In this document: piece by piece, positions 15,941 through 26,350 of the stretch
Position numbering within the stretch: the stretch's first letter is position 1
How the letters are laid out: every line of letters starts with the position of its first letter
Origin: Streptomyces aureocirculatus
GTDB taxonomy: Bacteria > Actinomycetota > Actinomycetes > Streptomycetales > Streptomycetaceae
Direction of reading: 5' to 3'
Assembly (NCBI RefSeq): GCF_000720475.1
Contig: NZ_JOAP01000012.1
Coordinates: forward strand, 61,847 to 125,846
DNA: 64,000 nt
Made by a program: the position numbers and the translations under genes
The notes under the pieces: generated by a model
Database searches by the model: none
What the model saw: the letters and a program-made list of their open reading frames with translations, nothing else
What the model was told of the DNA's origin: nothing

Positions 15941-17118
15941 GCGGCACCTCCGAAGATCTCGGCAGACACGGCGCCTCGTGAGGTATTCAGTGCGAGGAGA
16001 TCGGACTGCACCAACTCCGCTGCTTCATCGAATCGCGCAAGCCTGTCAAGGAACTCGTTCTGTTCCTCAGCGGTTGCCGTCGGGAACGCCAAGCGAGACA
16101 GCGACTGACGGTTGATCTTGACCATGCTGGTCGCACTCCCGGCGGCGTTTCTCCTCATGTGCCTGCGCCCGTGAGGGCTAGCGAGGACTGCCTCTACAAA
16201 CGCGGGCTGAACGTCGTCAACGAGATGCAGACGCATCATCGTGTCCGGGAACGAGACGTCTGACCGATCCTCCGTGAAAATGCAGGGGCGGCCGACGGTC
16301 TCGACTGTGTTCGCTCGCGAGATCAACAGGTCTCCCTGATTGAGTCTGGCCGCCCTCACTTCGGGACTGTCCGGAACGTTCTTCAGTTGGCCGGCGCGGT
16401 AGCCAAACTGGCCTATGGCTGCCAGCGACAGCACATAGTGGCCTGTCGCCTCGTCGACAGGTGCAGCAGACCACCCGCTCTCGGGGGATCGCTCCCATAC
16501 ACGCTCGAACGGCACAGCTTCTCTGTCCACGAGGCTGCCAATCGAAGTACCTAGCCATGCGTACTTAACACTGAGGCCTGCTGCCATCGCGCTCACGATC
16601 GAACGCCTGTGCCCCTCGATGGTCCAGAGGAGGTCGGCGAGGCGCTGTTGTTCGTCAAGGGGTGGGAGGTCGAACTCGTAGTTCGCCAGCTCCGTCCAGT
16701 TGATGTACGGGTTGACCGAACCGCGGGAGTTGGCAACCGCGTACGAGTGGAATACCTCAGCACTGAGGACGAACGGCAAGAACCGCTGGAGCAGGACCGA
16801 CTCATCACGGCTCTCCAGCACGAAGGTCTTTTCTCCAGTGATGCCCTCAAACTCTGGGACGGCCGTCTTACGCAGGTAGGAGCGCCGTGAGACGTAGAGG
16901 ACGTGGCCAGGCTTGAACCGCTTATAAAACATGGGCCCGATCGGGTCGCGCCCGATGACGCCCCATTGGGTGACTGCGAGGTCGTTGCTAGGGATGTGCT
17001 CACCCGCGAGGAAGCGCTCGAGTCCAGACATCTCGGCATCGACGCGATCGGTGACGTGCCTTGCGACGTCGCCGAGGGCGACGCGCTTCCAGGCGGACTT
17101 GTCCAGGTTGAGGTTCAC
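15937..17118 (-). CDS. hsdS: type I restriction enzyme, specificity subunit (HsdS)
   Basis: Determines the DNA sequence recognised by methylase and nuclease. 393 aa from the GTG at 17118, chosen because GGAGG lies 7 bases upstream and the codon overlaps the hsdM2 stop as GTGA; the open frame extends 25 codons further without support. Two target-recognition domains, each followed by a helical spacer, are visible: first repeat ending near LPPLDEQQRLADLLW, second near ATAEEQNEFLDRLARFD. This is the typical bipartite HsdS. Single copy, no inverted partial copy nearby, so no sign of phase-variable shuffling in the window. Confidence 0.92.
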   Translation of the reverse strand: MNLNLDKSAWKRVALGDVARHVTDRVDAEMSGLERFLAGEHIPSNDLAVTQWGVIGRDPIGPMFYKRFKPGHVLYVSRRSYLRKTAVPEFEGITGEKTFVLESRDESVLLQRFLPFVLSAEVFHSYAVANSRGSVNPYINWTELANYEFDLPPLDEQQRLADLLWTIEGHRRSIVSAMAAGLSVKYAWLGTSIGSLVDREAVPFERVWERSPESGWSAAPVDEATGHYVLSLAAIGQFGYRAGQLKNVPDSPEVRAARLNQGDLLISRANTVETVGRPCIFTEDRSDVSFPDTMMRLHLVDDVQPAFVEAVLASPHGRRHMRRNAAGSATSMVKINRQSLSRLAFPTATAEEQNEFLDRLARFDEAAELVQSDLLALNTSRGAVSAEIFGGAA

Positions 17119-18623
17119 TGAGACACCTCCTCGCCGAGCATGGCCAGGACTTCCTCGACCGCCCGGTCGGATTCCGCTGCGGCCGCACGCCACTTCCTCA
17201 GTGCGACATCGAGCGACTCACCACCAGCGCTAGCTCTGCTGTCCGTCGCTGAGGTGACGTACGAGGAGATGGCCAGCGAGTGCCCGCGCTGGCGGACCTC
17301 ATCAATGGTCACCACAGCTGCGAAGCCGTCAACGGGCTCGAAAGCCTGGTAGGCATCAAGGATCCTTGCCTGGTTTGCTGCGCGGAGGAATGACTGCGTC
17401 CGCTCGCGCGCAACCTCCTTGCTCGCGTCGATCAGCAGAATCCTGCCTCGCCTCTCGCGTGGCTTCTGCGTGCGCAGGATGACAACGGCTGCTGGCATTG
17501 GCGAGTTATAGAACAGCCCTTCGCCAAGCCCGAGCACGCACTCGACCATGTCTGATTCGACCAAGCCCTCCCGCACGACGACCTCATCGCGGCGAAACAG
17601 CACACCGTGCGGCAGGAGGATCGCAGCACGGCCGGTTCTCGGGTCTAGGCTCTTCGCGATGTGCTGCAGGAAAGCGTAGTCAGCCCGGTTTTGTGGCGGG
17701 ACGCCCCACATGTTGCGGCCGTAGGGATCCTTGGTGAAGGCGGCCCGGTTCCAGGCCTTGATGGAGTAGGGCGGGTTGGCCAGGACGACGTTGAAGGTCT
17801 GCAGCTGGCCTTGGGTGTCGAGGAAGCCCGGCTTAGCGAGGGTGTCGCCATGGGTGATGTGACCGTCGGCGATGCCATGGAGGAAGAGGTTCATCTTCGC
17901 GATCGCCGAGGTGCCGTAGTTGAGCTCCTGGCCGTACAGGCGCAGGTTGCGCCACTCCTTGCTCTGGCGCTTGAGCTCGGCGACGGTGGAGATGAGCATG
18001 CCGCCGGTGCCACAGGTGGGGTCGTAAACCGACTCCCCCGGCTCGGGCTGGAGCATCATCGTCATCAGGTGCACCAGAGTGCGGTTGGTGTAGAACTCCT
18101 GGGCGGTGTGACCGGAGTCGTCAGCGAACTTTTTGATCAGGTACTCATAGCCTTGCCCGAGCTCGTCCTCGGGCAGGTTCGCAACCGACAGCTTCTTGAT
18201 CGAGAAGTGCTCGATCAGGTCGGAGAGGGTCGAGTCGGGGAGCAGGTCCTTGTTGGTCCACTCGCCGTCTCCGAAGACGCCGGTGAGGGTATCGGGGTTG
18301 GCGGACTCGATGGCTCGCATCGCGGCCTTGAGCGCGGTGCCGACGTTGCTAGTGACCTTGCGTAGGTCGGCCCAGTGGGCGTCGGCAGGGATGGCGAAGC
18401 GGTGGTTCTCCGGAAGGTCGGCAAGCTCCTCGTCGCCGTACATCTCCAGGGCTGCAGCGTGCTCCTCGTCGTAGACGTCGGAGAGACGCTTGAGAAAGAC
18501 CATCGGGAAGATGTACTGCTTGTAATCGCCAGCGTCGATCAGGCCGCGCAGCAGTACTGCGGCACCCCACAGGTAGGACTCCAGCTCCCGCTGGGTGATC
18601 CGTTTCGGACTCGTCGTGGTCAT
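17115..18623 (-). CDS. hsdM: type I restriction-modification methylase, second copy (HsdM2)
   Basis: 502 aa from the ATG at 18623, which overlaps the upstream methylase stop (ATGA). The N-terminal helical HsdM domain (about 10-150) is followed by the N6-adenine methylase domain: SAM motif I DPTCGTGG at 201-208 and catalytic NPPY at 283-286. Both catalytic motifs are intact. It differs from its paralogue next door at the motif X region, where the usual Y-T-P-R reads Y-T-N-R (178-181). It is coupled to hsdS by a 4-bp overlap. The presence of two complete, clearly diverged M genes for one S gene is unusual. Confidence 0.93.
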   Translation of the reverse strand: MTTTSPKRITQRELESYLWGAAVLLRGLIDAGDYKQYIFPMVFLKRLSDVYDEEHAAALEMYGDEELADLPENHRFAIPADAHWADLRKVTSNVGTALKAAMRAIESANPDTLTGVFGDGEWTNKDLLPDSTLSDLIEHFSIKKLSVANLPEDELGQGYEYLIKKFADDSGHTAQEFYTNRTLVHLMTMMLQPEPGESVYDPTCGTGGMLISTVAELKRQSKEWRNLRLYGQELNYGTSAIAKMNLFLHGIADGHITHGDTLAKPGFLDTQGQLQTFNVVLANPPYSIKAWNRAAFTKDPYGRNMWGVPPQNRADYAFLQHIAKSLDPRTGRAAILLPHGVLFRRDEVVVREGLVESDMVECVLGLGEGLFYNSPMPAAVVILRTQKPRERRGRILLIDASKEVARERTQSFLRAANQARILDAYQAFEPVDGFAAVVTIDEVRQRGHSLAISSYVTSATDSRASAGGESLDVALRKWRAAAAESDRAVEEVLAMLGEEVSQ

Positions 18624-20113
18624 GCGCCCAGCCCCCACTTCGCCAGCTCGGTCTCCAGTGCTGCGCGGGTTTCGCGGCCCTTCGCGTGCGCGGTCTTCAG
18701 GTCGGCCAAGGCCTGCTCCAGGGTGATCTGCTCGCCGGTGTCTTCCGGCTCGACGTAGAGCGGGATGTTCAGGTTCCAGCCGTTGGCCTTGATGTCGTCC
18801 AGGGTCGCGACCGAGGCCAGGCCGGGTTGGTCGGCGTACCGCTGGTATGCCTTCAGGAGGGACTTGGCGTGGTCGGGCTCGAGGGTGTTCTGGTTGCGGC
18901 CGCGCTTGAAACGTCTTTCGCCGTTGACGAAGAGCACCTTGTCCTGCTGTTCTGCGGGGCGCTGGCGGCGCAGGATGAGCACGCAGGCGGCCAGGCCGGT
19001 GCCGTAGAACAAGTTGGGCGCCAGGCCGATGACAGCCTCCACGGAGCCAGCTTTGAGAACGTGCTCGCGGATGCGACCCTCGGCGCCCTGACGGAACAAG
19101 GCGCCCTGCGGGAGGACAACCGCGACCCTTCCTCCGGTGGGTGTGGCGGAGGTGAGCATGTGCTGGACCCAGGCCCAGTCGGCGTACCCCTTCGGCGGAA
19201 CCCCTCCCAGCTCATTGCGGCCCCACGGATCGGAGGCCCACTGCTCGTGGCCCCAGTTCTTCAACGAGAACGGCGGGTTGGCGATCACGCAGTCGAACCT
19301 GGCCAGTCGGCCGTGGTCGAAGTAGGCCGGGTCGCGCAGTGTGTCGCCGCGCTCGATATGGAAGTCTTCCACGCCGTGCAGTAGTAGATTCATCCGGGCA
19401 ATCGCTGAGGTGGTGAGCACCTTCTCCTGGCCGTACAGCTTGCCGAGCACAGTCTTCGGGTCACCGCCGCGGGCTTTGATGTGCTGGATGACCTCGATCA
19501 GCATGCCGCCGGTGCCGCAGGCCGGGTCGTAGACCGTCTCGCCCTCCTGGGGGTCGAGGATGTTGACCAGCAGCGCGACCACCTCGCGCGGGGTGTAGTA
19601 CTCGCCGGCCTTTTTGTTGGACTGGTCGGCGAACCGCTTGATCAGGTACTCGTAGGCCTGCCCCAGCACGTCGGGGGCGGCCTGGGAGATCGAAAGAATC
19701 TTGGTCGAGAAGTGCTCGATCAGGTCGATCAGTTTGCTGTCCGGGAGCTTGTCCTTGTTAGTCCAGGTCGCGCCCCCGAAGATGCCGTACAGCGTGCCCT
19801 GGTTGGCTTGTTCGATCCCGCGGAAAGCGGTCTTGAGCGCCTCACCGACGCTCTCGGTACGCTCGCGCACATCTGCCCAGTGGCATCCATCGGGGATGGT
19901 GAACCGGTGGTTCTCCTCGAACGCCGCATACGTGTGGTCGCCACCAGACTCGTCCAGAGCGCGGGCGTACTCCTCGTCGTACACATCGCTGATCCGCTTG
20001 AAGAACATCAACGGGAAGATGTACGCCTTGAAGTCCGCCTGATCGATGCTGCCCCGCAGCAGATCAGCCGCCTTTGCCAGATACGACTCCAGCTCCCCCA
20101 GTGTCAACGGCAT
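18620..20113 (-). CDS. hsdM: type I restriction-modification methylase, first copy (HsdM1)
   Basis: 497 aa from the ATG at 20113, preferred because AGGAA lies 6 bases upstream and family members begin this way; in-frame codons further up (for example 20176) are possible. Domains: N-terminal HsdM helices (10-140), motif X Y-T-P-R at 173-176, motif I DPACGTGG at 196-203, and catalytic NPPF at 279-282. It transfers methyl from SAM to adenine in the HsdS target. It heads the operon hsdM1-hsdM2-hsdS-hsdR, in which every junction is a 4-bp overlap. The promoter should lie in 20114-20260. Confidence 0.93.
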   Translation of the reverse strand: MPLTLGELESYLAKAADLLRGSIDQADFKAYIFPLMFFKRISDVYDEEYARALDESGGDHTYAAFEENHRFTIPDGCHWADVRERTESVGEALKTAFRGIEQANQGTLYGIFGGATWTNKDKLPDSKLIDLIEHFSTKILSISQAAPDVLGQAYEYLIKRFADQSNKKAGEYYTPREVVALLVNILDPQEGETVYDPACGTGGMLIEVIQHIKARGGDPKTVLGKLYGQEKVLTTSAIARMNLLLHGVEDFHIERGDTLRDPAYFDHGRLARFDCVIANPPFSLKNWGHEQWASDPWGRNELGGVPPKGYADWAWVQHMLTSATPTGGRVAVVLPQGALFRQGAEGRIREHVLKAGSVEAVIGLAPNLFYGTGLAACVLILRRQRPAEQQDKVLFVNGERRFKRGRNQNTLEPDHAKSLLKAYQRYADQPGLASVATLDDIKANGWNLNIPLYVEPEDTGEQITLEQALADLKTAHAKGRETRAALETELAKWGLGA

Positions 20114-20261
20114 AGGGAGTTCCTGCTCCCCCGCGCCGACCGCACTCAACCCCACTCGATCACTACTCGTTTCCATACTCTGCCTGGTCAGCTCACCGTG
20201 CCGGCGACCACGTGTCGGAGCGTAACGGGATCCGCCAGGGCTGTACCGAATACGCGTCAAA

Positions 20262-20313
20262 CGCTGCGGACTCTGTGCGGACCGCAAAGGCCGCCCAACC
20301 CACTCCGTCGCAG
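20262..20313. repeat. att-like repeat, copy B
   Basis: Partner of the repeat at 12906-12957, same orientation. It lies upstream of the restriction-modification operon and 26 bp from the end of the core gene ychF, at the junction between accessory and core DNA. Confidence 0.6.
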
Positions 20314-20327
20314 GTCAGACGGCCTTT
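20286..20327 (-). terminator. possible ychF terminator
   Basis: 8-bp stem (AAAGGCCG / CGGCCTTT) with a long 26-nt loop, 12 bp past the ychF stop codon on the minus strand. The long loop makes it a weak call. Confidence 0.35.
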
Positions 20328-20338
20328 CGCCGAACGTA

Positions 20339-21427
<1,089 letters not shown>

Positions 21428-21675
21428 GTTGCGACTTCCCGTACGTGAGGGGCTGGTGACTGCCGGGTGGGCGGCCGGATGGCGGAGGGTGCTGCGCACC
21501 GCCCTGTTCGTCCGAGCGGTCCAGGCGATCCACCAGTCTACGGCGTGTCGCGCGCCGCCCCCGCCCCGCCGTCGGCCCCGTACCGTACCGCCGCTCTGTC
21601 GAACGCTCGGCCAAGCTCAGCCAAAACGCGTGTCCCAATCCGGATTATCGGTACGGCCGGACCTAGGTTGGTCCG

Positions 21676-22335
21676 GTGGAGCAACACAGGACTCGTCCGC
21701 CGGGCGCCAGGCCGCGCCGGAACGCGCCGCTGCCCGGACAAGGCAGCCCCATGGAGCCCCCCGTCCCCTCGACCCCGCCGCGCCCCCGCGGGCCCGCGTC
21801 ACCGCTCGCCCGCGCCCTGCGCAGAAGCCCGCTGTACCGCAGGATCAGCCGCATGCCGCTGTACCGGGCACTGCGCCGGATGCCGAACCCGCGCCTCACC
21901 GGGCTCGGCAGCGGTCTCTTCGCCGCCGCCGTGATGTTCCTGCTCGCGTGCCTGCTCCGGCTGCTCTTCGACGGCTCGCTCGTCGCGTACGGCGTGCTCT
22001 TCCTGCCCGTGAGCGCCCTCACCGCCCTGTGGGTGCGGCCCGCCGACCTGGTGAGCGCGCCCGTCGCGGTGCCGATCGCGTTCGCGGCCGGGATCCTGCC
22101 GATCTGCGGCGGCTCCGACGGCTTCGGCGGGCAGGTCATAGGGCTGCTCACCGCGCTCGCGATGCACGCGGGCTGGCTGTACGGCGGGACGCTGGTCGCC
22201 GGTGTCATCGCGAGCACCCGCAAGATCAAGCTGATGACGCGCCGGCGGCAGCAGCGGCTGCGGCAGCAACAGCAGCGGCACGGGCAGGGCCCGGGGCAGA
22301 TGCGGCCCCCACAGCGACGCGTGCCCACTTCCTGA
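21676..22335 (+). CDS. DUF6542 membrane protein
   Basis: 219 aa from GTG at 21676. Residues 1-70 are basic and Pro/Arg-rich (cytoplasmic). Three to four hydrophobic segments follow between about 74 and 175 (GSGLFAAAVMFLLACLL; GVLFLPVSALTALWV; APVAVPIAFAAGILPI; a final one around GLLTALAMHAGWLYG). The C-terminus is Arg/Gln-rich. It fits the actinobacterial DUF6542 family found beside ychF; function unknown. The long tandem-repeat block begins in its 3' end. Confidence 0.75.
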   Translation: MEQHRTRPPGARPRRNAPLPGQGSPMEPPVPSTPPRPRGPASPLARALRRSPLYRRISRMPLYRALRRMPNPRLTGLGSGLFAAAVMFLLACLLRLLFDGSLVAYGVLFLPVSALTALWVRPADLVSAPVAVPIAFAAGILPICGGSDGFGGQVIGLLTALAMHAGWLYGGTLVAGVIASTRKIKLMTRRRQQRLRQQQQRHGQGPGQMRPPQRRVPTS

Positions 22336-22855
22336 GGCACCGGCAGGCACACCTCCGAAGCGGCGCGGCCCGCCTCCCGGGCCGCCGCACGCGCCCCCTC
22401 CGCAGCGGCGCGTGCCCACCCACTCAGGCACCGGCACGCACGCCTCCCCCAGCGGCGCGTGCCGCCCTCCTCAGGCACCGGCAGGCCCGCCCCCGCAGCG
22501 GCGCGGCCCGCCTCCCCGGGCCGCCGCACGCGCCCCCTCCGCAGCGGCGCGTGCCCACCCACCTCAGGCACCGGCACGCACGCCTCCCCCCAGCAGCGCG
22601 TACCGCCCTCCTCAGGCACCGGCAGGCCCGCCCCCGCAGCGGCGCGACCCGCCTACCCGGGCTGCCGCGCGCCCCCCTCCGCAGCGGCGCGTGCCCACCC
22701 ACTTCAGGCACCGGCACGCACGCCTCCCCCCAGCGGCGCGTACCGCCCTCCTCAGGCACCGGAGGGCACGCCCCCGCAGCGGCGCCGCGGCCCGCCTCCC
22801 CGGGCTGCCGCGCGTGCCCGCCCCCTCAGGCAGCGGCACGCCGCCCCGGCCCGCC
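22313..22855. repeat. tandem array of ~140-bp units
   Basis: Three near-complete units start at 22402, 22541 and 22681 (GCAGCGGCGCGTGCCCACCC), with a partial unit before (from 22313) and after. Inside each unit the phrase CTCAGGCACCGGCA recurs, so there is a half-unit sub-structure. It fills the gap between the DUF6542 gene and ppgK. All frames are open only because of extreme GC content; I see no gene in it. Confidence 0.8.
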
Positions 22856-22883
22856 ACCGGAGGGGTCGGAGAAAGCGCCGCCG

Positions 22884-23642
22884 TCAGGCGTCGGCGCCCC
22901 GCGCCTCCGCCCGCGCAGCCATCGCCGCGCCCACGATCCCCGCGTTGTTCTGCAGCTCGGCCGGGACGATGTCGGCCTCGATGTCCTTGATCAGGGGCAG
23001 GAACTTGTGGGCCTTGCGGCTGACGCCGCCGCCGATGACGAACAGCTCGGGCGAGAACAGCATCTCCACGTGCGCCAGATACTTCTGCAGGCGACCCGCC
23101 CAGTGCTCCCAGCTCAAGTCCTCGTCCTCGCGGGCCTTGGAGGAGGCGCGCTTCTCGGCGTCGTGGCCGTGCAGCTCCAGATGGCCCAGCTCGGTGTTCG
23201 GTACGAGGCGGCCGCCGGTGAACAGGGCGCTGCCGATACCCGTGCCCAGGGTCAGGACGATGACCGTGCCGGTGCGGCCGCGGCCCGCGCCGAAGTGCAT
23301 CTCGGCGACGCCCGCCGCGTCCGCGTCGTTCAGGACGGTCACCGGCGCGCCCCCGATGCGCTCGGAGACCAGGCGCCTGATGTCCGTACCGATCCAGCTC
23401 TTGTCGACGTTCGCCGCCGTGCGCGCCGTGCCGTGCGTGATCACGCCCGGGAAGGTCACGCCGACGGGGCCGGTCCACTCGAAGTGCTCGACGACCTCGC
23501 GCACGCAGTCGACCACGCCGTGGGGCGTGGCCGGATGCGGTGTCAGCACCTTGTGCCGCTCCTGCGCCAGGTCGCCGCGCTCCAGGTCCACGGGCGCGCC
23601 CTTGATCCCTGATCCGCCGATGTCCACACCGAAGATCTGCAT
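22884..23642 (-). CDS. ppgK: polyphosphate glucokinase (ROK family)
   Basis: Phosphorylates glucose to glucose-6-phosphate using polyphosphate (or ATP). 252 aa from the ATG at 23642. ATP/phosphate loop DIGGSGIKG is at 7-15, sugar-site [11 protein letters not shown] around 105-115, the phosphate-2 motif [10 protein letters not shown] and ROK ELGHLE. It lacks the Cys-rich ROK zinc motif, as usual for PpgK. A cytoplasmic glycolytic entry enzyme. It stands alone between a repeat array and ispH. Confidence 0.93.
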   Translation of the reverse strand: MQIFGVDIGGSGIKGAPVDLERGDLAQERHKVLTPHPATPHGVVDCVREVVEHFEWTGPVGVTFPGVITHGTARTAANVDKSWIGTDIRRLVSERIGGAPVTVLNDADAAGVAEMHFGAGRGRTGTVIVLTLGTGIGSALFTGGRLVPNTELGHLELHGHDAEKRASSKAREDEDLSWEHWAGRLQKYLAHVEMLFSPELFVIGGGVSRKAHKFLPLIKDIEADIVPAELQNNAGIVGAAMAARAEARGADA

Positions 23643-23756
23643 GGATCCCACGTTACGGTGCCAGGCGCCCCGGGGTGCGAAGCGCCCGACGGTACGCGGC
23701 TCCTGGCGGTACGAAGCTGCTGGCGGTACGAAGCTGCCGGCGGTACGAAGCGCCCG

Positions 23757-24743
23757 CTACTGCCCCGCGGACAGCTCCGCGGCCTCCGCGCGCAGGTCCC
23801 TGCGCAGCTCCTTGGGCAGCGAGAACGTGATCGACTCGTCGGCCGTCTTCACCGTCTCCACGTCCGCGTACCCGCGCTCGGCCAGCCACTCGATGACGCC
23901 GTCCACCAGGATGTCGGGGACGGAGGCGCCCGAGGTCAGGCCGACGGTGGTGACGCCCTCGAGCCAGGCCTCGTCGATCTCGTCGGCGTTGTCCACCAGG
24001 TACGAGGCGGGGGTGCCCGCCTCCAGGGCGACCTCGACCATGCGGATCGAGTTCGAGGAGTTCTTGGAGCCGACGACGATGACGAGCTCGGCGTCCTCCG
24101 CGAGCTTCTTGACCGCGATCTGACGGTTCTGCGTGGCGTAGCAGATGTCGTCGCTCGGCGGCGAGAGCAGATTCGGGAACTTGTTCTGCAGCGCCCCCAC
24201 GGTCTCCATGGTCTCGTCCACGGAGAGCGTGGTCTGGGAGAGCCAGACGACCTTGTCGGGGTCGCGTACCTCGACGTTCACGACGTCGTCGGGGCCGTCG
24301 ACCAGTGTGATGTGGTCGGGGGCCTCACCGGAGGTGCCGATGACCTCCTCGTGCCCCTCGTGGCCGATCAGGAGGATGTCGAAGTCCTCCTTGGCGAACC
24401 GCACCGCTTCCTTGTGGACCTTGGTCACCAACGGGCAGGTCGCGTCGATCGTGGCGAGCTTGCGCTCGGCGGCCTCGGCGTGGACGGTCGGGGCGACGCC
24501 GTGCGCCGAGAACATCACGATGGAGCCCTCGGGCACCTCCTCGACCTGGTCGACGAAGATGGCGCCCTTTTTCTCCAGGGTCTGTACGACGTACTTGTTG
24601 TGGACGATCTCGTGGCGGACGTAGATCGGGGACCCGTACTGCTCCAGGGCCTTCTCGACGGCGATCACGGCACGGTCCACGCCCGCGCAGTAGCCACGGG
24701 GAGCGGCGAGCAGGACACGGCGGGTGCCAGGCGTTGCAGTCAT
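23757..24743 (-). CDS. ispH: 4-hydroxy-3-methylbut-2-enyl diphosphate reductase
   Basis: Last enzyme of the MEP isoprenoid pathway; reduces HMBPP to IPP and DMAPP. 328 aa from ATG 24743 (ATG 24752 is equally possible; neither has a strong RBS). The three cysteines that hold the iron-sulfur cluster are present in [14 protein letters not shown] and DDICYAT; the catalytic Glu region [10 protein letters not shown] and the substrate-binding [10 protein letters not shown] are intact. Divergent from the permease gene with ~100 bp between. Confidence 0.96.
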   Translation of the reverse strand: MTATPGTRRVLLAAPRGYCAGVDRAVIAVEKALEQYGSPIYVRHEIVHNKYVVQTLEKKGAIFVDQVEEVPEGSIVMFSAHGVAPTVHAEAAERKLATIDATCPLVTKVHKEAVRFAKEDFDILLIGHEGHEEVIGTSGEAPDHITLVDGPDDVVNVEVRDPDKVVWLSQTTLSVDETMETVGALQNKFPNLLSPPSDDICYATQNRQIAVKKLAEDAELVIVVGSKNSSNSIRMVEVALEAGTPASYLVDNADEIDEAWLEGVTTVGLTSGASVPDILVDGVIEWLAERGYADVETVKTADESITFSLPKELRRDLRAEAAELSAGQ

Positions 24744-24840
24744 ACCGACCATCGTAAGGCCGCGTACGACAGGTCAAAGATCGCCCGAGTGGGGAGACTG
24801 GGAGCCAGTTCGCGACCAGCGGAGGCACCCCGGAGGCTCG

Positions 24841-26289
24841 ATGTCCCCCCACTCGACGAATGCGCCCCTCCCGCCCGACGGGGAGGTACCCCCTGCCGGG
24901 ACCGGTACAGCCGGTACAGCCGGTACAGCCGGTATGGCCAGTAAGGACGGTGCGGCCGGTAAGGACGGCCTCAGGCGGAGTCTCGGGTTCCGGGATCTCG
25001 TCGTCTACGGCCTCCTCTTCATCGCCCCGATGGCGCCCGTCGGCGTCTTCGGGACGCTCGACGCCAAGTCGCACGGCGCGGTGGCGCTGGTCTACGTCAT
25101 CGCGACGATCGCCATGGCGTTCACCGCCTTCAGCTACGCGCAGATGGTCAAGGTGGTCCCCCAGGCGGGCTCGGTGTTCGCCTACGCGCGCGTGGGTCTC
25201 GGGAACGGGCCCGGTTTCGTCGCGGGCTGGATGGCGATGCTGGACTATCTGCTCATCCCGGCCGTCGCCTATCTGTTCTCCGGGATCGCCATGCACGAGC
25301 TGGTGCCGTCGGTGTCCCGGTGGGTGTGGACGGCGATCGCGGTGGCCCTGACGACGGCCCTGAATCTGTGGGGGGTGCGGCCCGCCGCGCGGGTGGGGTT
25401 CGCGGTGCTCGCCCTGGAGATCGTGGTGCTGCTGGTGTTCGTGGTGGCGGCGATCGTGGTGCTCGCGCGGGACGGGGCCGAGCGGGGCTGGCTCTCGCCC
25501 CTGACGGGTGACGGCACGCAGGGTGCGTTCGCCCTGTCGGCGGTGGTCGGTGCCGTGTCGGTGGCGGTCCTCTCGTATCTCGGCTTCGACGCGATCGCCT
25601 CGTTCGCCGAGGAGGTGACGGGGGGCTCGGCGAAGGTGGCGCGGGCGGTGCTGTTCTGTCTGGTCCTCACGGGTGTGCTGTTCGTGGCGCAGACGTATCT
25701 GGTGGCCCTGCTGACGCCGGTGTCGTCCGCGGATCTCGCCGCCGACCCGGGCAAGCAGGGGTCCGCCTTCTACTCGGCGGTGGACGCGTCCGTAGGGGAC
25801 TGGCTGCACGACCTGGTGGCGGTCAGCAAGGCGATCGGCGCGGCGTTCGCGGCGCTGGCCGGGCAGGCGGCCGCGGGGCGGCTGCTGTTCGCGATGGGGC
25901 GGGACAGGCGGTTGCCGCGGGCCCTTTCGAAGACCGAGTCGGGTACGCCGCGGGTCGCGCTGTTGTTCGCGGCCGTCGTCACGCTGGTGGCGGCCGTGTG
26001 GGCGGCGCGGCGCGACGACGGGATGGACCATCTGGTGTCGGTCGTCGACATCGGGGCGCTGACCGCCTTCTTCCTGTTGCACGCGAGCGTGGTGGGGTGG
26101 TTCGCGGTACGGCGCCGGGGAGGCCCTGTGAGCTGGTGGCGGCACATCCTGGTGCCGGTGCTCGGGGCGGCGATCGTGGTGGCCGTGATCGTCGAGGCCT
26201 CAGGGTCCGCGCAGGTGGTGGGGGCTGTCTGGCTGGGGGTGGGGTTGGTGATCCTGGGGGTGCAGGGGGTTCGGCGGGGGGAGGCGTAG
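24841..26289 (+). CDS. APC family amino acid permease
   Basis: Probable cytoplasmic-membrane amino acid uptake carrier; substrate unknown. 482 aa from ATG 24841 with GGAGG just upstream. The N-terminus is soluble and contains a T-A-G repeat encoded by four copies of a 9-bp unit (about 24900-24937). About twelve hydrophobic segments follow; the first, [20 protein letters not shown], has the family's helix-1 break. The loop [17 protein letters not shown] matches the APC consensus between helices. The next gene, xseA, is 61 bp downstream. Confidence 0.9.
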   Translation: MSPHSTNAPLPPDGEVPPAGTGTAGTAGTAGMASKDGAAGKDGLRRSLGFRDLVVYGLLFIAPMAPVGVFGTLDAKSHGAVALVYVIATIAMAFTAFSYAQMVKVVPQAGSVFAYARVGLGNGPGFVAGWMAMLDYLLIPAVAYLFSGIAMHELVPSVSRWVWTAIAVALTTALNLWGVRPAARVGFAVLALEIVVLLVFVVAAIVVLARDGAERGWLSPLTGDGTQGAFALSAVVGAVSVAVLSYLGFDAIASFAEEVTGGSAKVARAVLFCLVLTGVLFVAQTYLVALLTPVSSADLAADPGKQGSAFYSAVDASVGDWLHDLVAVSKAIGAAFAALAGQAAAGRLLFAMGRDRRLPRALSKTESGTPRVALLFAAVVTLVAAVWAARRDDGMDHLVSVVDIGALTAFFLLHASVVGWFAVRRRGGPVSWWRHILVPVLGAAIVVAVIVEASGSAQVVGAVWLGVGLVILGVQGVRRGEA

Positions 26290-26350
26290 GCGCCGGTTGC
26301 TCGGCGGCCGGTGGCCGGGGGCTGTCGGTGGGGGCCGATACGCTCGCGGG

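Noticed and set aside
22313..22855. CRISPR-like array
   Set aside because: Units are contiguous ~140-bp repeats with no unique spacers, and no cas genes are near.
22459..24123. 554-codon open frame through the repeat array
   Set aside because: Runs through tandem repeats and is antisense to ppgK and ispH.
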